DNA of 64,000 bases from Clostridium sp. CAG:510 (lineage in GTDB: Bacteria; Bacillota; Clostridia; Lachnospirales; Lachnospiraceae). Of this stretch, positions 54,237-63,857 are shown in pieces. The DNA is taken from the NCBI GenBank assembly GCA_000434615.1, contig FR880800.1, forward strand, positions 9,189 to 73,188, written 5' to 3'. Every line of letters starts with the position of its first letter. Within the stretch, counting starts at the first letter, position 1. Made by a program: the position numbers and the translations under genes. The notes under the pieces are model-generated. The model saw nothing but the letters and a program-made list of their open reading frames with translations, was not told where the DNA came from and made no database searches.

Positions 54237-54833
54237 TTACTTTACATAATCTTTTAATTCGGTTTCAATCAGATTCAGAGACTCTGAAAGGGCATGGAGC
54301 TGCTTCTTCAATTCCTCCGTATCGCTTCTGTCCTTCTTGTAACAGATACGGTGCTCCATGCTGGACCAGAAATCCATGGACAGGGTACGGAACTGCACTT
54401 CCACCGGATAGTACTCCATGGCGTCCATGGTATGAAGTGGCACCCCGAAAATGATGTGATAGCTGCGGTAGCCGTTGTCCTTGGGATTTTTGATGTAATC
54501 CTTTTCCTTGATAACGATTAAATCCTCATGCCGTTTCAGGGCTTCCACCATCTCGTAAACCTCTGTCTGAAAATAACAGATGACGCGGATGCCCGCAATG
54601 TCCATCAGGTAATCCTTGGCATTCATCACACTGTCGGTTACACCAATGCGCGCCAGCTTCTCCTCCATGCTCTTCTTTTCCTTGATACGGTACTGCATGT
54701 GATGTACCGGCTGGTTTTCTTCGGTATGGCTTCGGTCGTATATATTGTGATTTAATATTTCCAGTCTGGTTTTCATCAGATTCATGGCATCCTCGTAAGG
54801 CCGGATTAAATCGTAATACTGTTCGTTAGTCAT
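54237..54833 (-). CDS. relQ: Small alarmone synthetase, RelQ-like
   Basis: 198-residue (p)ppGpp synthetase with only the RelA/SpoT synthetase domain and no hydrolase, TGS or ACT parts. Seen are IKEKKSMEEKLARIG, MDIAGIRVICYF, DYIKNPKDNGYRSYHIIF (the G-loop area) and VEVQFRTLSMDFWSSMEHRI (Glu for Mg2+). It is alone with its own promoter region, where a CTCTAT/ATAGAG dyad lies at 54873-54890. It precedes the sigma-factor operon on the same strand. RelQ rather than RelP is chosen from length and C-terminal helix only. Confidence 0.88.
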   Translation of the reverse strand: MTNEQYYDLIRPYEDAMNLMKTRLEILNHNIYDRSHTEENQPVHHMQYRIKEKKSMEEKLARIGVTDSVMNAKDYLMDIAGIRVICYFQTEVYEMVEALKRHEDLIVIKEKDYIKNPKDNGYRSYHIIFGVPLHTMDAMEYYPVEVQFRTLSMDFWSSMEHRICYKKDRSDTEELKKQLHALSESLNLIETELKDYVK

Positions 54834-54906
54834 GTTCTGTTCCTTTCGGTTTGCTTCTGAATTTACAGTATACTCTATTTTTGTATAGAGGTCATGTCCG
54901 AAATGT

Positions 54907-54959
54907 AAAAAAATCCGAAAACATTTCTTAAGATTTTATAAGATAATGCTTTCGGATTT
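54907..54959 (-). terminator. Terminator of the aldose epimerase-manA transcript
   Basis: AAATCCGAAA and TTTCGGATTT are the outer arms on the minus strand, with CATT/AATG continuing the stem, followed by a run of seven T. The AT-rich loop is long. Confidence 0.8.
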
Positions 54960-54986
54960 CTCATTTTACATTTTAAGTCAAAAAAT

Positions 54987-55856
54987 TTATACGGAAACGG
55001 TGTACGCGGTCTGGAAGGACGTGTTGGGCAAAAGCTCGCTGCCCCATTCCCTTTCCTCAAAACTTCCGTCAAAACGGACGCTGTCACATCTGCCGTACCA
55101 TGGCTCGATGCAGATGAACGGTGCGTTCTTACCCACCGGCGACCATACACCGAACAGGGGCGCATCGAATTTCACGGTAAGGTAGGGAACCTTTTCGGAA
55201 TCACACAGGGAAACCTCCTGTGTCTGGCGGTTTTCAATAATAAGCGCATCCTCCGCAAACAACTCTTCCGTCACAGGCAGATAGCCGCCGTCCTCCAATG
55301 TAATCTTTTCTACCGTATCGGAGGCCAGACCTCCCTCCAGCTTTCGGTTGACCAGTTCTTTTACCCCTTCAAATTTCAGATAACAGGTAATTCGTTCCGC
55401 CTCTCTCTTTTCGCAGCGGAAAGCCGGATGTCCGCCGATGGAGAAATACAGCGGCTCTTCCGAAAGGTTGGTCACACGCCACATCACCTTTACCTTCCGT
55501 CCTTCCAATTTATAGCCGATTTCCAGCACGAACGGGAACGGATATTTTTCCAGTGTGGCTTCCTGCTCGGTTAGACAGAACCAGATTTCCCCTTCTGATT
55601 CTTCCGTCAGGCAGAAATCCATATCCCTGGCAAAGCCGTGCTGGGACATATGATAGGTCTTATCCTTAAAACGGTAGGTATTGTTCTTTACCGCACCCAC
55701 AATAGGGAACAGAACGGGGGACACCCTGCCCCAGTAAGCGGCGTCGCCGCACCACATGTATTCCCTGCCGGTCTTTTTATCCTTCAGGGAGCGTACCTCC
55801 GCACCGTGGCTGCTGATTACCAGTATTAATTCTTCATTTTCTATGGTGTAATTCAT
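54987..55856 (-). CDS. Aldose 1-epimerase family protein (LacX/YeaD-like)
   Basis: 289 residues. Predicted hexose mutarotase with the galactose-mutarotase beta-sandwich. Conserved blocks are VISSHGAEVRSLKDKKTGRE, YWGRVSPVLFPIVGAVKN (with HGFARDM), FSIGGHPAFRC (catalytic His) and FICIEPWYGRCDSV (catalytic Glu). This LacX subgroup is often sugar-phosphate specific. The start overlaps the manA stop by four bases (ATGA), so both are translated together. The operon context is galactoside and mannose use. Confidence 0.87.
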   Translation of the reverse strand: MNYTIENEELILVISSHGAEVRSLKDKKTGREYMWCGDAAYWGRVSPVLFPIVGAVKNNTYRFKDKTYHMSQHGFARDMDFCLTEESEGEIWFCLTEQEATLEKYPFPFVLEIGYKLEGRKVKVMWRVTNLSEEPLYFSIGGHPAFRCEKREAERITCYLKFEGVKELVNRKLEGGLASDTVEKITLEDGGYLPVTEELFAEDALIIENRQTQEVSLCDSEKVPYLTVKFDAPLFGVWSPVGKNAPFICIEPWYGRCDSVRFDGSFEEREWGSELLPNTSFQTAYTVSV

Positions 55857-56818
55857 GCTTTGTCCTTTCCGGTCCCGTTTACCGTGGAGAAAATCAGTTC
55901 CATGGAACCAGTGAGCGTCGCATCCCCGTAAACAGCCGGGAGAATGAAATGGTCACCCTTCTTTACCGGAGTGCCGTCAATGCTGCCCTCGCCGTCCAGC
56001 ACGCTGCCCAGCATAAAAGGTCCTTCCATGGGCACGGTTACGCCCTTTTCCACTGTTACCTTGTAAACCTTGTAGAATTCACAACTGATCAGTTCATTTA
56101 CCGTATCCTTCGGCATATCCTGGGTATGGCTGACTGCCTTTTCCGCGGAAGTATCCGGCACGGTAATCACATCGATGCTCTGCTGTACGTGAAGCGGTCT
56201 TTCCTTGCCGTCCACCAGTCTGTGGTAATCGTATACACGGTAGGTAATGTCGCTGCTCTGCTGGGTTTCCAAAATGGTAAAGCCACCCTTGATGGCATGC
56301 ACGGTACCGGGCACAATCTGGATGAAGTCACCCTTCTTTACCGGCATCTGGCGGACCAGTTCTTCGTATCTGTCTTCGTGAATCATCCGGGCAAGTTCTT
56401 CTCTGGTCTTTGCATGGTGGCCGATGACAAGGCTTGCGTCCTCCGGGCAGTCCATGACATACCAGCATTCGGTCTTGCCGTAAGGGCAGCCTTCGTGCTC
56501 TCTGGCATAGGCATCGTCCGGGTGAACCTGGATGCTTAAATCCGCATCCGCATTGATGATTTTCACCAGAAGAGGGAATTCCTCCGCCTGAATGTTTCCG
56601 AACAGTTCCCTGTGAGTTTTGTAAAGCTCGGAAAGCTTCATGCCGGCGAATTCTCCGTTCTTAACGGTATCGTCCCCATTGGGATGCGCGCTGATACCCC
56701 AGCACTCGCCGGTGGAATCCCCGGCTCCTTCGTAATGAAATTCATCGCGAAGCTTTTTACCGCCCCATACCACATCCTTTAAGCAGGGGTTCAAAAAAAG
56801 AATTTCTTTATTTTCCAT
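55853..56818 (-). CDS. manA: Mannose-6-phosphate isomerase, class I
   Basis: 321 residues. Interconverts mannose-6-phosphate and fructose-6-phosphate. Zinc ligands are in LSIQVHPDDAYA (Gln, His) and KTECWYVM (Glu), with the third in IVPGTVHAIKGG. LNPCLKDVVWGGKKLRDEFH at the N-terminus is typical of the short Firmicutes form. It starts 79 bp after the alpha-galactosidase gene and is coupled to the epimerase. Confidence 0.94.
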   Translation of the reverse strand: MENKEILFLNPCLKDVVWGGKKLRDEFHYEGAGDSTGECWGISAHPNGDDTVKNGEFAGMKLSELYKTHRELFGNIQAEEFPLLVKIINADADLSIQVHPDDAYAREHEGCPYGKTECWYVMDCPEDASLVIGHHAKTREELARMIHEDRYEELVRQMPVKKGDFIQIVPGTVHAIKGGFTILETQQSSDITYRVYDYHRLVDGKERPLHVQQSIDVITVPDTSAEKAVSHTQDMPKDTVNELISCEFYKVYKVTVEKGVTVPMEGPFMLGSVLDGEGSIDGTPVKKGDHFILPAVYGDATLTGSMELIFSTVNGTGKDKA

Positions 56819-56897
56819 ACTAATTACGCACCTTTCGTATTGATGTCCCTATTATATACTGTCGGAGCCTAAAAATCCATCTTACATTTTTGCACAT

Positions 56898-59087
56898 TTA
56901 TGCTTCGATAATATGATACAGACGTCCCTTGTAATCGCCCCACAGGTTCTCTGCCAGAATACCTGCCTGCATCAGGGTTCTGCCGTTGTAGGTACGGTCT
57001 TCGCCTTCGATGCGGTAAATCTTTTCCGGCGCCAGTCCCTTTAATAAAATGCGGCGGGAGTGGGAGTTGGGTCTGCCCATTACCTGAATGTAGGTCATAA
57101 GGGCTTCGGATTTGTCCTTTGCCACTACCATGTAGCAGTCATACATTCTGTTTTCACGGAACGAAGCAATCCGGTAATAATCACCGGTGCGCACCAGGTC
57201 ATTGTACTTGTGGTACATTTTTACCTGGTCGGGAATCATCTTTCTGTCCTCTTCGGGAATGCGGGTAATATCCAGCTCGTAGCCGAATGTACCTGCCAGC
57301 GCCACATAGCCCCTGGTTTCAAACGGCGTGGTACGCCCTACCGTGTGGTTCGGGCAGTCGCTGACATGGGCTCCCATGGCGGAAAGCGGGTAAATAAGAG
57401 CCGTGCCTTCCTGGATGGTCAGTCTTTCGATGGCATCCGTGTCATCGGAGCACCAGATCTGCGGGCTGTAGTAAAGCATGCCGGCATCAAAGCGTGCGCC
57501 GCCGCCGGAGCAGTTTTCCAGAAGCAGGTGCGGGAATTCCGTTACCAGTCTTTCCTGCAGGCTGTACATACCCAAGACATATCTGTGGAACAGCTCGCCC
57601 TGGCAGTCTGTGGAAAGGGCTGCGCTTCCCATGTCGCACAGCGGACGGTTCATATCCCATTTTACATATTCGATGTTGGCACTGTGCAGGATTGCGGAAA
57701 GTCTTTCAAAAATGTAATCCTGGATTTCCTTGCGGGACATATCCAGCACATACTGGTTGCGGGCAAGTCCCGGGGTTCTGCCGGGAATGGCGATCGCCCA
57801 GTCGGGATGCGCGCGGTACAAATCGGAGTCGGGGCTTATCATTTCCGGCTCAAACCAGATACCGAACTTAAGCCCTGCCTTGTTGACCTCGTCAACCAGA
57901 TATTTCAGGCCGCCCTTTAACTTCTCTTCGTTTACAAACCAGTCGCCCAGCGCACGGTTGTCATCGCAGCGGTTGCCGAACCAGCCGTCGTCCATAACCA
58001 GCATCTCAATGCCGTCCTTTGCCGCTTCCTTTGCAATGGCAAGCAGCTTGTCGGTGTTGAAATCAAAATAGGTGGCTTCCCAGTTGTTAATGAGGATGGG
58101 ACGCTTTTTATCACGGTACTCGCCGCGGATTAAATGCTGTCTGTAAAGGTCGTGGAACACACGGCTCATGCCGCCGATACCTTCCTTAGAGTAAACCAGA
58201 ACTGCTTCCGGTGCCTGGAACTCTTCTCCGGGATTTAATTTCCAGGAAAAGCCTGCCGGGTTGATACCGGTCATCAGGCGGATGTTGTCAAACTGTCCCT
58301 TGTCCGCCAGTGTCATGCAGTTGCCGGAATAAATTAAATGCATACCGTAAATATCGCCGGTATCCTGTGTGGTGCTGTGGGAAAGAAGCGCCATGAACGG
58401 CTGCTGCTGATGCCCGCTTTCACCGCGCAGGGAAGAGGTACTCTGTACACCGTGGTTTACGGGAGTACGGTCAATATAACGTTCTCTTGCCCAGGAGCCG
58501 TGCAGGATAATCTTGTCGTAGCCCACATCATCCATATCGATGGATGCGGACATTACTTTTTCAAGCATCACCGGCTCCGTGCCGGCGTTTACGATGCGGA
58601 CGCTTCTTACTACCGCATCAATATCTTCAAAAATGCTGTAGGACAGAATGGCTTTTACGTGAAGCACCTTGTCCTCCAGTGTAAGCTCCAGGGTTTCCGT
58701 ATCCTCTTCGCTGCCCCAGGTAGCGGGCAGTCCCTGTAACTTTTCCTTCCCCCTGTAAATGCGGTAATCCGTTAAATTTAACTGCAGGGCATTGTGTCCG
58801 CCCGCGCTCTTTACAACGATGGCGCTTTCCCTGTAGTCCCCGATACCCTGTGTGGGGTATTCCTGGGGGAAGCAGTCTAAAAAGGAAAGTCTATCACGGC
58901 TGTTTTTGTCCGGGGTAAAAGGAGCTTCTCCCGTACGCATCAGATAAGTGACATCGTCCTCTGAAAGTCTTTCTCCGTAGTAAGCATGTCCTACGAACTT
59001 TTCTGCATCCGCAATGCCGATTACATAGGATGTATTCGGCGTATTTAACATAAAACTATTACTTTTTTCCTGATAGATAATTGCCAT
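56898..59087 (-). CDS. aga: Alpha-galactosidase, GH36
   Basis: 729 residues, the length of subgroup I enzymes. Hydrolyses raffinose-family or melibiose alpha-galactosides. An N-terminal beta-supersandwich leads to the barrel: PILINNWEATYFDFNTDKL, VMDDGWFG, FGIWFEPEMISPDSDLY, nucleophile Asp in IEYVKWDMNRPL, and acid/base Asp in QIWCSDDTDAIERL; the C-terminal beta domain follows. No signal peptide, so cytoplasmic, and substrates must be imported by genes outside the window. I start at ATG 59087 (AGGCGGACAGG upstream). Divergent from the AraC regulator. Confidence 0.95.
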   Translation of the reverse strand: MAIIYQEKSNSFMLNTPNTSYVIGIADAEKFVGHAYYGERLSEDDVTYLMRTGEAPFTPDKNSRDRLSFLDCFPQEYPTQGIGDYRESAIVVKSAGGHNALQLNLTDYRIYRGKEKLQGLPATWGSEEDTETLELTLEDKVLHVKAILSYSIFEDIDAVVRSVRIVNAGTEPVMLEKVMSASIDMDDVGYDKIILHGSWARERYIDRTPVNHGVQSTSSLRGESGHQQQPFMALLSHSTTQDTGDIYGMHLIYSGNCMTLADKGQFDNIRLMTGINPAGFSWKLNPGEEFQAPEAVLVYSKEGIGGMSRVFHDLYRQHLIRGEYRDKKRPILINNWEATYFDFNTDKLLAIAKEAAKDGIEMLVMDDGWFGNRCDDNRALGDWFVNEEKLKGGLKYLVDEVNKAGLKFGIWFEPEMISPDSDLYRAHPDWAIAIPGRTPGLARNQYVLDMSRKEIQDYIFERLSAILHSANIEYVKWDMNRPLCDMGSAALSTDCQGELFHRYVLGMYSLQERLVTEFPHLLLENCSGGGARFDAGMLYYSPQIWCSDDTDAIERLTIQEGTALIYPLSAMGAHVSDCPNHTVGRTTPFETRGYVALAGTFGYELDITRIPEEDRKMIPDQVKMYHKYNDLVRTGDYYRIASFRENRMYDCYMVVAKDKSEALMTYIQVMGRPNSHSRRILLKGLAPEKIYRIEGEDRTYNGRTLMQAGILAENLWGDYKGRLYHIIEA

Positions 59088-59239
59088 AAAGCCTGTCCGC
59101 CTTTCTTGGTTTTTCGCTTCTGTAAGCCCATTGTACTGATTTTTTACCCATATTTCTATAATCATTCCTGACTTTTTGCAAATATACAGGTTGTTATTTT
59201 TAACATTCCATGATAAAGTAATAAAAAGGAGATATGACT

Positions 59240-60082
59240 ATGGATATTAAGAATGTGCCCAATCTGCCACTCTATGTGGACTGTGCCTATATGAACGGAA
59301 ACTGGAAGTACTATTCCATGGATGTACACAGCCATGGTCTGTTTGAATGCAACTATATTGCGGAAGGGAGCTGTGTGTATGAAATAGCCGGAAAGGAATA
59401 CCCTCTCGCTAAGAGGAACCTTATTCTTTTAGACTCTTCCATTCCCCACCGCATTCATTTTAACCATGAGCGTCCCTGCACGGTACTGGGCTTTTCTTTG
59501 TCCTTTGATGCGGCGCCCGGACAGGCTGCCTTTCCGCCTTTTCTGCAGTTACTAAACAGTTCTTTAGACATCTGCCTTTTATTCTCTTCCTTAGAGGATG
59601 TGCGCATCTTTCCGGATGCCCGCAGCTTAAAGCCCGACATGCTGCGGCTGTACCACGAATACGAAGGCAGGCGCGACAATCTTTACTTAAACAGCTTAAG
59701 CTATCACTTTTTAGCCGAGCTGTCCCGCCTTCCCATGACGGAGAAATCCTCCGCCCAGTATTATGTAGAAAAAGCCACCGACTATATTCGTGAGGCCTTC
59801 TATCTGATTAAAAACAACGAGCAGATTGCCGACCACATCGGCTTAAATGCCACGTATCTGGAGCGCATTTTCAAGCGGGCGACCGGCACCTCCCTCTGGG
59901 AAAGCGTCACTTCCTGCCGCCTGAAAGCCGCCGAGGAGCTTTTAGCCAATCCATCCATTCCCATTCAGGACATCGACACCATGATCGGCTTTGCCAACCG
60001 GCAGACCTTCTATCTGCAATTTAAAAAGAAATACGGTATGTCGCCGTCGGCATACCGTAAATCGCTTGTGTTGAAGAAATAA
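59240..60082 (+). CDS. AraC family transcriptional regulator
   Basis: 280 residues. An N-terminal cupin-like sensor (VHSHGLFECNYIAEGSCVYE, FNHERPCTVLGFSL) and two C-terminal helix-turn-helix motifs (ADHIGLNATYLERIFKRATG and IQDIDTMIGFANRQTFYLQF, with KKKYGMSPSAYRK). Start is ATG 59240, eight bases after AAGGAG. Divergence from the alpha-galactosidase gene suggests that it activates that operon in response to a sugar. The 150-bp intergenic region should hold its sites, but I could not pick a clear direct repeat. Confidence 0.88.
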   Translation: MDIKNVPNLPLYVDCAYMNGNWKYYSMDVHSHGLFECNYIAEGSCVYEIAGKEYPLAKRNLILLDSSIPHRIHFNHERPCTVLGFSLSFDAAPGQAAFPPFLQLLNSSLDICLLFSSLEDVRIFPDARSLKPDMLRLYHEYEGRRDNLYLNSLSYHFLAELSRLPMTEKSSAQYYVEKATDYIREAFYLIKNNEQIADHIGLNATYLERIFKRATGTSLWESVTSCRLKAAEELLANPSIPIQDIDTMIGFANRQTFYLQFKKKYGMSPSAYRKSLVLKK

Positions 60083-60093
60083 ATCATAATACA

Positions 60094-61848
60094 CTAATTC
60101 TCACTCAGCACGAACTGGCTGTTGTAGAGTTCTGCATAGAAGCCCTTTTTCTCAAGCAGCTCCTCGTGTCTGCCCTGCTCGATGATGTGCCCATCGCGCA
60201 TCACTAAGATGATGTCGGCATCCACGATGGTAGACAGACGGTGGGCAATGATAAAGCTGGTTCTGCCCTTCATCATCTTGGCAAACGCCTTCTGGATACG
60301 GATTTCCGTACGGGTATCGATGGAGGAGGTTGCCTCGTCTAAGATTAACATGGGTGGCAGGCAGAGCATAACTCTGGTGATACACAAAAGCTGCTTCTGT
60401 CCCTGGGAAAGTCCCTCACCGTCCTCGGAAAGCACGGTGTCGTAACCGTTCGGCAGACGCTTGATGAAGCTATGGGAATGGGCTGCCCTGGCTGCCGCAA
60501 TCATTTCCTCATCCGTTGCATCGGGCTTGCCCATAATCAGGTTTTCTCTTACCGTTCCCGCCTTCAGCCAGGTTTCCTGCAGCACCATACCATAATTTTC
60601 ACGCAGGCTCTTTCTGGTGAGCTTACGGATATCGGTATCATCCACCGCAATGCTTCCCGCATCCACATCATAGAAACGCATGAGCAGGTTGATAATCGTG
60701 GTCTTGCCGCAGCCGGTAGGCCCGACAATCGCCACTCTCCTGCCGCTTTCCACATGCAGATTCAAATCCTCGATTAACTTTCTGTCCGGGTCATAGGAGA
60801 ATGCCACATCGGTAAGCTCCACTCTGCCGTCCGCATGGGTGAGCACCCTGGCATCCGCAGGCTCTTCCACCTGGGGAGTTTCTTCAATCAGTTCAAAAAT
60901 ACGTGCCGCACAGGCAAGCGCATTCTGGAATTCCGTAAACACGCCGGAGATTTCGTTGAAGGGCTTGGTATACTGGTTGGCGTAGCTTAAGAAGCAGGAC
61001 AGCACACCGACGGTAATTCTGCCGGAAATAACGGACAGCGCACCCACGATGCAGACACCGGTATACACCAAGCTGTTTACAAAACGGGTTGCCGGATTTG
61101 TGGTAGAGGAAAAGAAAATCGCCTGCAGGGAGTATCTGGAAAGCTTTTCGTTTATTACATCAAAACGCTTCATGGCTTCCTCTTCATAGGAGAACGCCTG
61201 CACGACCTTCTGATTTCCAATCATTTCATCAATCAATGCGGTCTGCTCGCCCCTGGTTTCGGACTGCAGCTTAAACATGCGGTATGTCTTTTTCGCAATG
61301 AAGTTTGCCACCAGCATGCTGACAGGTGTAATACAGATAACCACCAGTGTAATGCCCACATTCTGACGGAACATGAAAATCAGGGTTCCGAAAATGGTAA
61401 GGACACCGGTGAACAGCTGGGTAAATCCTAAAATCAGACCGTCGGAGAACTGATCCACATCCGCAATGACACGGCTTACGATTTCGCCGTAGGGATGGGC
61501 ATCCAGATACTTCAGGGGTAAAATCTGGATTTTGTCAAACGCATCCTTACGGATGTCCTGTACCACATGGTAGGCAATGCGGTTGTTGCACACGCTCATA
61601 ATCCACTGGGTGAGCGCCGTCAGCAGAATGGCAATGCCCATTTTCTTTAAGATTTCCAAAAGGACTGTAAAATCTACCTGGCCGGGACCGATAATCGCAT
61701 CCACCGCATCACCGGTGAGAATGGGGATATACAAAGTAAACGTAACGGTCAGCGCCGCACAGACAATGGAGCACAGTAAGAAAAACCAATATTTTCCGAT
61801 ATAACGAAGTACTTTTTTCATGGTAGAACCATTGTTTTTTGTCTTCAT
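60094..61848 (-). CDS. Heterodimeric ABC exporter, catalytic half
   Basis: 584 residues: a six-helix export domain (about 15-330), then an ATPase domain with VAIVGPTGCGKTTIINLL (Walker A), NYGMVLQETWLKAGTVREN (Q-loop), LSQGQKQLLCITR (signature with Gln for Gly), LILDEATSSIDTRTE (Walker B plus catalytic Glu) and FIIAHRLST (switch His). The start is 2 bp after the partner's stop and its ribosome-binding site is inside the partner. The pair matches the BmrCD/MdlAB multidrug type. It keeps all catalytic residues; the substrate is not readable. Confidence 0.93.
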   Translation of the reverse strand: MKTKNNGSTMKKVLRYIGKYWFFLLCSIVCAALTVTFTLYIPILTGDAVDAIIGPGQVDFTVLLEILKKMGIAILLTALTQWIMSVCNNRIAYHVVQDIRKDAFDKIQILPLKYLDAHPYGEIVSRVIADVDQFSDGLILGFTQLFTGVLTIFGTLIFMFRQNVGITLVVICITPVSMLVANFIAKKTYRMFKLQSETRGEQTALIDEMIGNQKVVQAFSYEEEAMKRFDVINEKLSRYSLQAIFFSSTTNPATRFVNSLVYTGVCIVGALSVISGRITVGVLSCFLSYANQYTKPFNEISGVFTEFQNALACAARIFELIEETPQVEEPADARVLTHADGRVELTDVAFSYDPDRKLIEDLNLHVESGRRVAIVGPTGCGKTTIINLLMRFYDVDAGSIAVDDTDIRKLTRKSLRENYGMVLQETWLKAGTVRENLIMGKPDATDEEMIAAARAAHSHSFIKRLPNGYDTVLSEDGEGLSQGQKQLLCITRVMLCLPPMLILDEATSSIDTRTEIRIQKAFAKMMKGRTSFIIAHRLSTIVDADIILVMRDGHIIEQGRHEELLEKKGFYAELYNSQFVLSEN

Positions 61849-61850
61849 AC

Positions 61851-63629
61851 CTATGCCTCCTTTCTCTTATCCGGGTACTGGGAATAGTAAATTTCCTGAT
61901 AAACGCTGCAGGAAGCGAGCAACTCATCATGTGTTCCAATACCTGCCACGTTGCCGTCATCCAGGACAATAATGCTGTCCGCCGCAAGCAGGGAGGAAGC
62001 ACGCTGGGATACGATAAATACCACAGGTGTTTTCTCCATGCCGTGAATGGCTTTCCGCAGCTTTAAGTCGGTTGCATAGTCCAGTGCGGAAGCGCTGTCG
62101 TCCAGAATGAGGATTTCCGGTTTTCTGACCAGCGCCCTTGCAATGGTCAGACGCTGCTTCTGACCGCCGGAGAGGTTCTTGCCGCCCTGGCTGACCATGG
62201 TTTCCATGCCTTCCGGCTTGTTGTCCACGAACTCTGCCGACTGGGAAATTTCCAGTGCGTCGCGGAGCATTTTTTCTATGGTTTCATCCCTGCTGTCAGG
62301 ATTTTCTTGCAGCTTCTTTTTGTATTCTTCGGGAAGTCCCATTAACAGGTTTTCCCGGATGGTGCCCTTAAACAGAACTGCCTTCTGGGGTACCATACCA
62401 ATCTTGGCACGAAGCGCCTTATAGTCGTAGTCTTCCGCTGCCACACCGTCGATTTTGACACTTCCCTTTGTAGCTTCGTAAAACCGGGGAATTAAGTTTA
62501 CCAGCGAAGATTTACCGGAACCGGTACCGCCGATAACACCGATGGTCTGCCCTCTCATTGCCTTAAAATCAATGTCCGTTAAGCTTTCCGCGCCGGCGCC
62601 CGGATAGGTCAGGGACACATGTTCAAAGGAAACCACGGGAACATCTTCCTTCGCTTCGGTTTCCGTTACCTTGCCGTTGGTAAGACCGGGAGTAAGCTCT
62701 AAAACGGCTTCAATACGGTTGCCGCAGGCAATGGACTTGTTGACGGTAATAATTAAATTTGCCAGCTTGATCAACTCCACCAGAATCTGGGACATGTAGT
62801 TTACCAGCGCCAGCACCGCACCCTGTGTCAGAATGCCATTGTCCACCTTTACGGCACCCACCCAGAGGAGAACTACCAGACCGCCATTTATGATGATGTA
62901 GGTTGCCGGGTTCATAACGGCGGAAATTCTTCCTACAAACATCTGGAAGCCGGTCAGCTTTTCATTGGCTTCGTCAAATGCTTTTCTTTCTTCCTCTTCC
63001 TTATGGAACGCACGCAGGACTCTCACACCGGTTAAGTTACCTCTGGTAACGCCGAGGAGCCTGTCCAGACCGCCCTGCACTTTTTTGTATAAGGGAATGG
63101 TTATCAGCATGATGCCGAATACCACGATGGACAGAAGAGGGATAACTACCACAAAGATAAGCGCTGCTTTTACATCAATGGTAAATGCCATAATCATGGC
63201 GCCGAACACGATGAACGGAGAACGTAGGAACAGACGGAGCACCAGATTGACACCGTTCTGCACCTGGTTGATATCACTGGTCATACGGGTAATCATGGTG
63301 GATGTACCCATGTGGTCTGTCTGCGCATAGGACAGCTTCTGCATGTGTCCAAACAGCACGTGTCTTAATTTTGTAGCAAATCCCACCGCAGCCTTGGCTG
63401 AAAAGTACTGCGCCGTAATGGAGCACGCCAGACCAATCAGACCAAGCGCTATCATCAGAAGGCACATTTTTCCCACATACCCCCTGTCGGAATTGACAAT
63501 ACCGATATCTACGATTTTTTTCACCACAAGAGGCACCAGCAATTCAAAAGAAGCCTCCAGCATCTTGAACAAAGGCGCTAAAATGGATTCTTTTTTGTAG
63601 TCCTTAAGATACACAAGAATTTTTTTCAT
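61851..63629 (-). CDS. Heterodimeric ABC exporter, degenerate half
   Basis: 592 residues, same layout: export domain (about 15-320), then Walker A (IGVIGGTGSGKSSLVNLIPR), Q-loop (IGMVPQKAVLFKGTIRENLL), consensus signature NLSGGQKQRLTIARAL, and Walker B ILILDDSASALDYATD with Asp in place of the catalytic Glu, plus FIVSQRASS with Gln in place of the switch His. These changes mark the non-hydrolysing site of heterodimeric exporters and pair with the altered signature of the partner. Translation start is ATG 63629 behind GGAAAG. The two genes form one operon. Confidence 0.93.
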   Translation of the reverse strand: MKKILVYLKDYKKESILAPLFKMLEASFELLVPLVVKKIVDIGIVNSDRGYVGKMCLLMIALGLIGLACSITAQYFSAKAAVGFATKLRHVLFGHMQKLSYAQTDHMGTSTMITRMTSDINQVQNGVNLVLRLFLRSPFIVFGAMIMAFTIDVKAALIFVVVIPLLSIVVFGIMLITIPLYKKVQGGLDRLLGVTRGNLTGVRVLRAFHKEEEERKAFDEANEKLTGFQMFVGRISAVMNPATYIIINGGLVVLLWVGAVKVDNGILTQGAVLALVNYMSQILVELIKLANLIITVNKSIACGNRIEAVLELTPGLTNGKVTETEAKEDVPVVSFEHVSLTYPGAGAESLTDIDFKAMRGQTIGVIGGTGSGKSSLVNLIPRFYEATKGSVKIDGVAAEDYDYKALRAKIGMVPQKAVLFKGTIRENLLMGLPEEYKKKLQENPDSRDETIEKMLRDALEISQSAEFVDNKPEGMETMVSQGGKNLSGGQKQRLTIARALVRKPEILILDDSASALDYATDLKLRKAIHGMEKTPVVFIVSQRASSLLAADSIIVLDDGNVAGIGTHDELLASCSVYQEIYYSQYPDKRKEA

Positions 63630-63793
63630 AGAGCGAGCTTTCCTTTCTCTGTTTCCTGCTGCCGATTGCAGGGCTGCTTTTCCTGTTACAAGGCAACTTT
63701 TTTATTTTATCACAATACAGTTAAAATGAGAAGCCGGATAAAAAAACAGGCAAAGTTTTTTAATAAAAATGGGAAAAGTTTTTGACAGGGAGA

Positions 63794-63822
63794 TTGTCTT
63801 TTTGTCGGAAATCCCGTATAAT
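63794..63822 (+). promoter_or_regulatory. Promoter of the right-edge gene
   Basis: TTGTCT, 17-bp spacer, TATAAT on the plus strand, 35 bp before the start codon. Confidence 0.65.
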
Positions 63823-63857
63823 AGATATGGAATGAACACATAGCAGGAGGTTTCTAT

